A DNA stretch of 64,000 nt. Origin: Cinnamomum chago. Its lineage: Eukaryota > Streptophyta > Magnoliopsida > Laurales > Lauraceae. Below are positions 47,219-56,626 of the stretch, piece after piece. The notes beneath the pieces are model-generated. The model did not search any database, had not been told where the DNA came from, and saw nothing but the letters and a program-made list of their open reading frames with translations. The stretch spans positions 43,132,001 through 43,196,000 of the forward strand of contig CP142456.1 of assembly GCA_038049695.1 (NCBI GenBank). The letters run 5' to 3'. Position 1 is the stretch's first letter, and the number at the start of each line of letters is the position of its first letter. A program made the translations under genes and the position numbers.

Positions 47219-50200
47219 TGTAAGACCCCGACCCCTAATTCTCGTGTTTAGTGTTGTATCAGTTGTGGATTAGCTTTTTGAGTGAGAATAGAGGTGGTTT
47301 GGCTTCATTTGTGAGTTTGGTTGGATTTTCATAGCTTTGGAGAATTTTGAGAGCCGCGGGTTTGTTTTGACCCGGCCAGTGGTGGCCCGTGTGATTTGTG
47401 TTCGAGTGGGAATTTATTCTTTTATTTCAAAGATTCTGATTTTTACTCCTCTCGATTTTTTTTATTGATTTTAACAACTTTCATGTTTTGTCCGTTTGAA
47501 TTTGAAACTCAAAAATCACGTTTTTCGAGAAAAAAGGTCAAAAATAACTTTTCACACCAAATCTGTGCATGAATTTCAAAATTTGCAAATTATGAGGAAC
47601 ATATACTTTTTGGGAATTAAATATTTCAACGATCAACTTTGTCTTCTTCGTCGATCTCATTCGGGACCTACAAATGATAGATCCAGCCATGTGAAGATTT
47701 GAGGGCCAATGGGGCCCACTTCCTCAACTTAAAACCCAAAACCCACGTTGGGTTTCCTCCTCACCTTCATTTCCTGCAACTTCTGAGCTGAATAGAGTGT
47801 TCTTGCTTCTCCTTCTGCATGTCCTTCTTCCTTAATGGAAAATGGAGATTTGATCACACCAATCTCTTCTCCTTCCTCTTGGCTTCCCATTGATATTGTT
47901 TGTGAGGAATTTCAGCTAGAACCCATCTCTTCTTCTTGTTTAGAGCTGTAAAAAGGTTAGCAGTGGGTTCTTCTTTGAATTTCTAGTTTTAATGGACCGT
48001 TTACAACCCTTTCTTCAAGCATGCAAAGGGGTTCTTTGAGAGCTCCTTCTAAGTTCGAATTTGGTGGATTTTGTGTCTTTTTCATGGGTTTTCTGCAGCT
48101 GGGAGCTTGCTGGGATTAAAGGCGTTTTTGGAGTGCTTTTGAGACCCATTTGGACTAGAGGCAAGTGAATAAACAGCCTTTGGAATGCATGCAACTTATA
48201 TTTGGTTTTCTCTTTGAAGTTTGAAATTTTCATCTTTATGCATTGAGTTATTTCTCCTCACAATCTAATAGTGTTCTTTTCAAACGTTGTTTAAGGACTT
48301 TTTTTTTCATATGCCTATTCTGTTTACAGATTTTGTTTTACAGCAACAGGGCGTTTTCTGTGATTGAAATGTTTTGGGAGGTGTGGTTTACATTGCACCC
48401 TTATGGAACTCTTTACAAGTTACTTATTTATGTTCAGGTGGTTTCTTAGAAATTTTCATTTCAATGTGTCATTGGAAACACTTCAGATTTTCCATCCTAC
48501 TGTAATTTGGTGGTGTCTCACGGTTTTGATGAATGGATGACTGGAATGAGTTATGTAGTAGTTTAATGGTGTTAATGGTAAGTGGGTTATACTCATTCTA
48601 GTGCCATAAGGCAAGAGAATAAATCAGAATAAAGAGGGAAGAAAACAGTACAGAAACAATGTATGTTCCTGCACTGAACTGGGCGTGCAGGCTCTGCCTG
48701 GGTTGTGAGCGGGCCTGGGCCCTGTTTCAGGTCCATTTCTGGGCAGTTTTTAGGCCCGTTTCAGACCCATTTTAAGGCTGATTTCAGGCCCAATTCTGGG
48801 CAGTTTTCAGGCCTATTTCAGGCCCAATTTCTGGACTGTTTTCAGGTCTGTTTCAGACCCATTTCAAGTTGAGTTTAACCCAATTTCTGGGCTGTTTTCC
48901 AACCCATATGAGGCCCATTCCAGGGCTGTTTTCTGCCCATTTTCTGGGCTGTTTTCCAGCCCATATCAGGCTCTATTTCCAGCCCTTTTTCCCCACTATT
49001 TGAAGCCCATTTAAACCCTATTGGAGCATAGTAGTATGAGATGTATACATTGAATCAAATTACCTTAAACCGTGAAATTTAAATGGGAAAAATAATGGAG
49101 TTGTTTGATGTTAGAATTACCCGGGAATTTATTTAAGTCTTAATACACACTTTATATTCTTAATTGTCGTAGATCTTCAGTGACACCAAGCTCCGCATAT
49201 ATTATCGACATTAAGGGTCTAAGTGTATGTCAAGGCGACCCGTGGTAAGCCATTAAACCATTATACATTAATTCATTCCAAGTTAGGGAAATTTGTATAT
49301 GTTCTACAAATTGTTTTGAAATAGATTTGAGTGTTTGCCACGTTCGAAAACACCGGTAAGGCTACTCATCTGATTCGTTCGAATTTGTCAGTATGTATTT
49401 GTCTGGAGTAGTTCTTTTTATCGATTTTGGAAATGTATTACTATGATTTAATTTGTATCGATTCAGGTTTTGGTTTTGAATGACACCACTAAGCTTAGGT
49501 CAACTAGTTGGGCTGATCACCCGGCTTGGTATCTTTAAATTATTTGCCAACTGCAATTTGGATTCTGTCTGTTCCGGTCCCACGAGTAGTGGCAACGGTT
49601 CTATTCCGGTCCCACGGGTAGTGGCAACGGTTTTGTATTCCGTCCCACTTTATGTGGCAACGACTCTGTTTTTCCGGTCCCACGGGTAGTGGCAGCGGTT
49701 TCTGTCTGCTCTTGTTACTTCGGTAATAGGAGAATATAGCTATATGTGGATTGCCAGTGTTTTTACTCGGTTTATTATGTCTCTTTAAAATGGTTAATGG
49801 TTTAGAAATAATTTAACTATTTCATCAATATTCATGTTTAGACTTTTAATTGTTTTACAATGTTTTCATAATGTTTTATAAATACTTGTCACTCTTTATC
49901 AGTTTATTTGCTTGCCAGATCGTCGTGTCTGATACTCTCTTGTTTGGTGTCAGATTTCGACTCCGTTGCCTTTTAGACGGTTTGAGCAAAGGAGGCGGTT
50001 GAGCCGTCGGTTGGACGTGAGTGGCTGCCAACGATGTCATCTAGACGTCGCTTTTGGCGCCGGAGTTCATAACGTAATTTGGGATAGCATTCTGTTTAGT
50101 TGGTTATTTTTGGATGACTTTTATTAGCCTTTTTCTTTTGGGATTTCTCATGAATATATTTGTATAATTTGTAACTTGAACATATGTGGGAAATGAATTG

Positions 50201-50479
50201 TCCTGTTACTATCAGCTCAGTATTTTATGGTTCTTGATTTGTTCCAATCTGATTATGAGCCTTGATTTGATGGCTTTATGTTGGCGGTTGAGTGCGACAC
50301 AGAACCCGATGGCCACGGGCTCCGAGTCACAACGCCACATCAGCTTCCGCAAAAATTTCTGGTTGTGTGGAATGTTGTAATCCTCACACACGCGGATCCT
50401 GGGGAAAAAATTTTAATTAACCCCAAATCTAGCTCCCCGAGATCGGATCGCTGCAGGATCCCGGTTTTGGGGCGTGACA
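47219..50479 (+). mobile_element. solo LTR, 3.26 kb, inside the antisense ORF
   Basis: It starts TGTAAGACCCCGACC and ends GGGGCGTGACA. The flanks AGCGC and AGGTC agree at only three of five bases, so the target duplication has decayed or the LTR arose by recombination between elements. A U3 hairpin with changed arms lies near 47634-47660, the GGCCCATTT cluster at 48660-49010, and the hairpin CAGAT/GTCTG at 49916-49931. Four copies of CGGTCCCACG..GTGGCAACG lie at 49570-49700. Confidence 0.88.
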
Positions 50480-50634
50480 AGGTCAGCCGCCATTTCTGCC
50501 TCCTTGCTGCTTATTTTCTCCCCCGCCACCTTCAGCTCCCTGCTACTCCCCTCCAAGGCCGCAACGAGTTTCTTCTTCTCAGCTTCAAGCTTCTCGACCT
50601 TGGAACCACTTTCGCGGGCCCTCTCCAGGACCAC
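50480..50634 (-). CDS. antisense ORF of the right Tat element, start of the coiled coil
   Basis: It reads VEKLEAEKKKLVAALEGSS and continues with A.E.K-rich heptads, nearly identical to the left copy's residues 13-50. The LTR insertion ends it at 50480. Upstream on the minus strand, near 50650-50730, splice-like sites match the intron at 512-587. Confidence 0.65.
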
Positions 50635-51329
50635 CTGAACCCTCTACACAGTCTGAGAAAGAAGACGAAGTCAGAAGAAAGCCAACAGAAGCAAATATTA
50701 CTCGAAGTTCAGCTTCAGACACTTACCGAGAGCATCGACTGCAGAGATGCGTACAGTAGTGTCATGTCGTCCACTCCTCTGTGCCTTTGCATGTCGAGTG
50801 GCAGGGCGCATGCGTGGCAAGTGCGGTAACGACCAACGGACTGCTGTTTAGACGGTCTTCTACCGTCATGGGCCTCCAAAGAGCCGCCCCCGCGGGCTGA
50901 GGGGCTAGGGCCTCTTTCCGACGAGCCCCCGCCCCGGTGCCTCTTCTCCCTAGGGACCTTCTCATTAGCCCTTTCAGCAAGGTGTTGCCGAGCTCCCGAG
51001 CTACTGCCTCCAGACCGCTACCTTTTTACAGGTCAGCCTCCCTCTCTTTGGGTCTCGGCGGAAAGCTGCCGAGCTGCACCAGTAGCAACAGCAGTTCCAG
51101 TAACATCGCTGGGAGCAAAAATTACAGCAGCAGTGCCAGGGGCAATAGGAGCATCCCCAGCAACAGCAGCAGAACCCTCAACGCCACCCGAGACTGCTGA
51201 GAAAGAGGGAGTTCGAGCCCCCAATATTTTCGCCCCCAGGTTTTCACCTTCAAAACCGGCCTCCTCTTCTCCATCTCCTCTCCTCTTTCTTCTTCACGGT
51301 TGGAGTGAGATAAATAGCTCTAGATGAGC

Positions 51330-52119
51330 AGGGCCAAATCAACAGCCTCCGAGCTGGCGGGTGTGAGCTCCTTCCTCTTGATGTACGTGTGGTACCTAGG
51401 CTCGTATCCGAGGAAGGACCAGGCAGCTCGCCCGTTGTGGCCGTGATACTTGTGCACGAGTTTCAGCCAGCGCGCTCAACTCACTGCTTCCTCGGCTGGT
51501 CTCTGCACGACAAAAGATAACATCAGCTCGGTAAGACAACAGAAGGAAAAGACAACACTCTGAGCTCGGTAATTACTTGGAGCAACCCCGAAGTGTCGAG
51601 GAATCCTGTGCAATTTCTCCGCCTCGGTCTCGTCCTTGCCAAACTCCCAGTTGCCAAAGACGAGCAGACGATCGTCCCCGCGTGTCTGTTTGAGTCCTCC
51701 AGATCATGGACGAAGGGCTCCATCTTCGGCTTCCCACGGAGATAATAGTCGTGACCGTCCCCAACAGTCATGCACAGGTCATATACATCCTCGATGTCAT
51801 GGACACCGAGGCTTATACCCAATATCTTGTTCAGCTCGGCAACTCCCATTATGACTTTGAAGTCATTGGGCATCAGCTGGCATGGGCCGAGGTGCCATGT
51901 CGCCAAGCAAGCCCTGAGCAGAGGGTGGACGGGGAACCTAACCCATGATTCTATTACTGAAACTAACGGGAATGGCGTCCAACCATCCCAGAAGGATAGA
52001 CCCTCGAAGAGGTCTTTCGGGTCATCCAGTTTCGTTGGGACGTCCTCTGGGATCCCATACATTTCCCTGAAGCAGGCCATAGCCTCAGGGGTCTCTACCC
52101 AACTCCTATAAGATCCCAT
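51330..52119 (-). CDS. antisense ORF, N-terminal PF04195-like domain
   Basis: The minus-strand frame begins MGSYRSWVETPEAMACFREMYG at 52119 and includes FPVHPLLRACLATWHLGPCQLMPNDFKVIMG. The pattern P.HP..R....W....CQL.PN.....G is that of PF04195 (Transposase_28, putative gypsy-type transposon), found in antisense ORFs of Tat-like elements. A GTAATT donor near 51570 and a CGTGCAG acceptor near 51508 suggest a short intron. A second exon reads KYHGHNGRAAWSFLGYEPRYH, which fits the same family. Function is unknown. Confidence 0.7.
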
Positions 52120-52382
52120 TCTTCTAACGGGTGGCGATACTGGAAAAAGGGACAGAATTATAAAAACCCTAACCCTAGTGCAAAACCCCTAAACAGAAAG
52201 GCGGAATGCAAAGACAGGGACAAGGGAAGAAAAAACTCATAGATAAACTCCGGGCTCCGGTTCGCTAAGTCAGACTTCTAGCATTGCTCCGGCAATGTCT
52301 CCGACAGAGTTCTCTTCTCTCTTGTAACAAGCGCTTTCTCTGATGAAATGCCAAAGTGAAGGAGACGACAAAGGAAAAAGCC

Positions 52383-52392
52383 CTATTTATAG
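52383..52392 (-). promoter_or_regulatory. TATA box of the antisense ORF
   Basis: CTATAAATAG on the minus strand lies about 265 bp upstream of the ATG at 52119. The stretch between is C/T- and A-rich, leader-like, with no competing ATG-started long frame. This suggests the antisense gene has its own promoter. Confidence 0.55.
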
Positions 52393-52499
52393 ACGATATG
52401 GCGCCCGTTCCGAATCCTGAAGACACGCATCGCTTCGATTTCGTTGAACGACCAACTAGATGGAGACACGTGGCACTGCCAGTTAATCTCGCACAAAGA

Positions 52500-52665
52500 T
52501 TCAGACGCTACATTTATTGTCTTGGGAAGACGAAACATCAACATGCAATTTATTGCATCGGGCTGATAAAGCGTCACCTACCTAACATTTATCACCTCGG
52601 AAAGACGAAGCGTCGCCGGCATGATATTTATTGTCCCGGAAAGGCAAGCAGACTCCATGATAAAG
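52500..52665. repeat. degenerate tandem repeats upstream of the antisense promoter
   Basis: Three to four units of about 42-45 bp built on ATTTATTG..TGGGAAGACGAA..CGTC. They lie about 100 bp upstream of the TATA box and could be promoter repeats. Confidence 0.5.
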
Positions 52666-52740
52666 ATCAGATGTCACCTGTCATAGCCCCGTGAGCCAAA
52701 GCGGACAATTTCATGTTGAGTTGGGCTGGGCTGTGACAGT

Positions 52741-52753
52741 TGGTATCAGAGCC
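52741..52753 (+). promoter_or_regulatory. primer binding site of the Cassandra element
   Basis: TGGTATCAGAGCC, the exact iMet-tRNA type, two bases after the LTR end. Confidence 0.9.
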
Positions 52754-52808
52754 GATGACAACTCTATTTCTAGTGGGGGAGAATTTGAGAACTTGGTCCG
52801 GACAGTAT

Positions 52809-55701
52809 TGTTAGACCCTGACCCAGACTAATTCGATTAGTGTATGATTAGTGTGTGTTTAGTCCTAAGTGGTTTTAGTTATCGTTGGGTTAGAAATAAT
52901 TAGTTTAGTCCTGGATATAGCTTTGAGAATTTTGAGGACGTTTAGTGTTAGTCAAACACACTCAAGAAGGCCTGAGTGCACGTGTAAGCTTGGGAGGATT
53001 GTATCGGTTTCCATTTTTAATTGTGATTTTGATTTCATTTGACTGATTTTACTCTGTGTTACGACTTTCGTTTTCAGCCCATTCATGTTTGAAGCCCAAA
53101 AACTCAAGTTTTGACCCAAAAGGGATAAAATTGTCTTTTATACACAAATATGGACACAAATTTCGAAATCTCAAAACCATGTCAAAAATATACTTTTTAG
53201 AAACTAGATATTTCGAGGATCATTTTATCCTTCTTCGTCGAGTTCATTCGAGGCCCACAAGATCATGTTTTTGTCAATGTAAGGTTCAAGTTCATTGGGC
53301 CCCATTTGCAAGTGTTTTTAAGTCAACTATTTCCCTCTTTTTATTCTCAAACCCTAACCCTAGAGCAGCCAAGAGGAGAAACCTTTTCTCTCCACTTTAT
53401 TTCTCTTGAATGATCAAGCTAGAAGACTCCAAATGGAATTCCAAGACCATCATCTTCTTCCTCTCATCCCAAGCTTTCCATTGATACAAATTTCTTGAAG
53501 TTTCTAGTTGGGCAAGAGCTTCATTTTCTTCCTTCCCTCTTGTTTGGCCTTTTCTAGGTAAGAACTCCAACCCATCTCTTTAATGGAACCTTTTTGGTTC
53601 CTAAAGATCTTGTTTTTCATATTGCAAACCCTTGTGTGAAAATGAGTTCCTTGTTTTCAAGATTGAGTGAGTTTTGTTTGGTTTTCATGGGTTTTGTAGT
53701 CTTTGGATTAGCTTGAGTGGAAGTGCTTGGAGAAAGTTTGTGACATCTTGGACTAAGGCAAGTAACCAATCTATGATGGATGATAGCATGTGTGCATTTC
53801 ATTTGTTTTCTTTCCATTCTTCTCATTTCATTGGAAATTTATGTCTTGAATGGAAAATTTGGGGATTTTGTTTTAGATTGGAGAATGGGAATGTAATGTC
53901 TCAATTTGTGCTATGGAATGTGTGTTTTATCCCTTGGAGAGCATGTAGGCTCAGGGAAGTGCAGGTTGAAAGAGAAACAAGAAGAAGTGAAAAAGAAAAT
54001 GTGAAAATCTGAATTGAAATGCACTTCCCGTGCAGTTTCGGTCAGCTGGCGGCTAGCCAAAATCCCCATTTCGGCTAACCGAGAGCTGACCGAGCTAGGC
54101 GGTTTCTTTTCCAGAAGCTGGCATGTGCATCAGGGTTCAGCGGTCAGCCCTACGGTCATCTTACGGCTACCCGCCAGGTCCCATTTCGGCTAACCGCAAG
54201 CCAACCGAAGTCAGTTCGGTTTCTTTTCCAGAGAACTGTGTTTGGACCTGGGTTTCGAGTGGTCAGCCTGTCAGTCAGTTGGCGGCTAGCCGCCAGATCC
54301 TAGTTCGACTAGCCGACATCTGACCGCGAGCTGACCGAATTTGACAACATTACCCATTTTGAAGAATATTTGTAAGAATGAAAACTAGAACATGTTAAGT
54401 GACCTTTAGCCTGATATTGTGCACTCGAAGCCTGAGATGTCTTTTAACTTCGGAGGCATCGATTCTCTTTTAATTCCAACATTTAGGGTTTCGTTCACAC
54501 AAAGATCAACCAAAGGTCCTTAAATGTGTTTGATAGACTTTGTGTTCGTACTTTAACTTTTGATACAATGATATCATTGTGTATTCGTTTTGAATGTTAT
54601 GTACTCGTTTTGAATGTTATGTACAAGCTTGTTTGAAGATTTGTTCCAAAAGTGAAAAAAGGGTCACTTCCTAAGCGTGTTATGCATATTAATTATGCCT
54701 TTTGCTAGTCGTGTTTGTCGTGTTTTGATAAGTGATTTTCCCCTTTTATCTCGACATGTTTAGAAAGTGTTTCGCGTGTTTTGTGCATTCATGAATTTAA
54801 GTGAACACCACTGAGCTTGGACTACCCTTTCAGTTTGATCCACTGTCTGGGGGTCCTTAAACATGTGGACTGTCTGCAGACTAGTCGTGTATTTTATTAC
54901 ACATCGTGCGTGTCCGGTGCTGCGGCTGGAATCCCCGTATATGTGGGAATCGTGTCGTGGTTATATTATGTATATCGTGCTTGTCATGCATGCTTGCTCT
55001 TTTCATTATAAATGATAGAGAAAGGATGGACTCATTGTGGAATGTAACTATTCATGATATTATAAGTATTCATGTTAGTTTTGCTTGTATTTTGAAATGT
55101 ACCTTAGTCATGTAACTGTTTACAATTCAGCAAAATGCCTTTATATGTTTCCTTAAACATTTACTACTTATATGCTCATGCCTAAATTGATTACCTGCCA
55201 AACCACTGTGTTTGACCCTTGTATGTTGGTGCCTAGGTGCAGCTGACGTTGCCTTTGAGAAGGAGCGTCCGGAGGAGGCTCTTGAGCCACTCCCAGTCAG
55301 AGAGTGGCAACCTGACGATGTCAACTAGACGTCGGGTGGGTTCTTGAGTTTCGCTACATTTTTTCATTGGGTTCTTTTATTATTTTGAGAATTGTATTGG
55401 CCTCTGTTGGCCTCTTATAGGATGTAACTAAACTTAACTTACTTTTGTGTTAGTCTCATAACTTGAATTATGATGGGAATGCCATGTTAACTCCTTTCGT
55501 TTGATACTATGTCTTGATATTATTTGTCATAGCACTTAAAAATTTATTGGTGCTTATCTTGATGTGATTTGCTACACGCTTCCGCAAACTTGATCATGTG
55601 AGACAGATTTCGCGTGTCTCGGAAATCCTCACCGCGGAAACCTATGGGAAAACAAACAAAACAATCGTCGCGGGCCCGGGGTTCGTTCTGGGGTCGCGAC
55701 A
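52809..55701 (+). mobile_element. solo LTR, 2.89 kb, inside the Cassandra LTR
   Basis: It starts TGTTAGACCCTGACC and ends GGGTCGCGACA. The flanks AGTAT and GGTAC agree at three of five bases; the intact Cassandra LTR shows the empty site. A U3 hairpin with altered arms lies near 53214-53243, a palindrome cluster at 54020-54345, and CAAAC/GTTTG at 55199-55214. It is sister to 13823-16800. Confidence 0.9.
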
Positions 55702-55870
55702 GGTACCCTTAACCACGGGGCGTAGCGTGTCAACCACGGGCTTCAAACGGTGAGTCTCCATTAGCCCGCATTGGAAATATCCAAGTCCTAAACATGAGCT
55801 TATAAGTCAAACCCCGTATTAACTTAGCATGAGGCCTTTTAAAACCGTGCGGCCCCGGAAATCGTAAAAA

Positions 55871-55919
55871 CTCCAAAGTTAAGTGTGCTCGAACGGGAAC
55901 AGTACTAGAATGGGTGACC
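55871..55919 (+). rRNA. 5S rRNA-derived segment in the Cassandra LTR, not a gene
   Basis: CTCCAAAGTTAAG.GTGCTC and AGTACTAGAATGGGTGACC match the middle of plant 5S rRNA, including the internal promoter boxes A and C in slightly changed form. It is only part of the 120-nt gene and sits in a retroelement LTR. Confidence 0.85.
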
Positions 55920-55980
55920 AACTGTCACAGCCCCGCCCAACTCAATATGAAATTGTCCGCTTTGGCCTACGTGCACGCGC

Positions 55981-56040
55981 GAGGACTTCCCAGGAGGTCA
56001 CCCATCCTAGTACTGCTCCCGCCTGAGCACGCTTAACTTT
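55981..56040 (-). rRNA. 5S rRNA-derived segment in the inverted Cassandra LTR
   Basis: On the minus strand it reads AAGTTAAGCGTGCTC, then AGTACTAGGATGGGTGACC and TCCTGGGAAGTCCTC, close to 5S rRNA positions of about 47-107. Box A and box C look intact. It is element sequence, not a functional 5S gene. Confidence 0.88.
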
Positions 56041-56233
56041 AAAGTTATTACAGTTTCCGGGGCCGCACTGTTTTAAAATGCCTCATGCTAAGTTAATACG
56101 GGGTTTGACTTATAAGCCTAGGGTCAGGACTTGGATATTTCCGATGCGGGCTAACGGAGACTCACCGTTTGAAGCCAGTGGTTAACACTCTACACCCCGT
56201 GGTTAAGGGTACCGCCTGGACCAAGTTCTCACA

Positions 56234-56626
56234 ATCACTATCCGGTACCTGTCTTGTCTGTCAGCACGTTCTGTAACGTAGCCATAACTTCATGGAAGTA
56301 TAATCATGACCTAGTACTCATCTCTGTGGACAGACTGAGCTGAAGATGATATGAGACTAGATTCGGATGCATCCTGACACTATTGTCGAGGTGCCTTATA
56401 CCGAGACCGAGATGAGCCCAGTCGGTACTCTTACCGAGACTAACTCAATGTTGGCGTAAGCTAACACTATTTGCCGAGCTGAGATGAGATGTCTAGCTAG
56501 TACTGTTTACCGAGCTAGACGAATCCTAGCACTCTGGCCAAAGTTGGATACCGAGATCGGGATGAGCTGAGCTGGTACTTCTACCAAGACTAGCTTAATC
56601 CTACTCTTAGGAAAACACCCAACACA
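56234..56626 (-). repeat. partial Tat-family LTR, inverted
   Basis: On the minus strand it starts TGTGTTGGGTGTTTTCC at 56626 and matches the first 390 bp of the LTRs at 40481 and 42142. The homology stops where the Cassandra LTR begins, after GGATAGTGAT. Its direction is opposite to the right Tat element, so it is not that element's 3' LTR. Confidence 0.8.

Larger units (their letters stand above)
42142..52690 (+). mobile_element. Tat-like Ty3/gypsy element, right copy
   Basis: 5' LTR 42142-44740 (opened by another solo LTR), primer site 44743, gag-like frame 44882-45349, tandem repeats to 46250, then a multi-exon ORF on the opposite strand (46790-52119) with its own TATA box. No pol and no matching 3' LTR were found, so the element is broken and cut short near 52690. 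The antisense ORF with a PF04195-like domain (putative gypsy-type transposon) supports the Tat lineage. It lies head to head with the left copy and disrupts the kinase exon. Confidence 0.8.
52695..56233. mobile_element. Cassandra-type TRIM pair in inverted arrangement
   Basis: The plus-strand copy has a partial 5' LTR (52695-52738), a primer site (52741), a polypurine tract (52771-52783), so an internal region of only 45 bp, and a 3' LTR starting at 52784, opened by a solo LTR and continuing at 55702-55922. A complete LTR in the other direction follows (55923-56233, 311 bp, TGTGAGAAC to GCTGTGACA on the minus strand). Both LTRs contain 5S rRNA sequence. Tiny size, iMet site and 5S content define Cassandra TRIMs, which carry no genes and depend on other elements. 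No target duplication is evident at the junction. Confidence 0.85.

Noticed and set aside
52356-52694. Plus-strand frame of 112 codons near the antisense promoter
   Set aside because: It runs through degenerate tandem repeats upstream of the antisense TATA box and has no recognisable domain.
55871-56040. Functional 5S rRNA genes
   Set aside because: Only the middle of 5S rRNA is present, and both segments lie in Cassandra LTRs.
56234-56626. 3' LTR of the right Tat element
   Set aside because: It is homologous but lies in the opposite direction and is cut by the Cassandra LTR, so it is a separate fragment.
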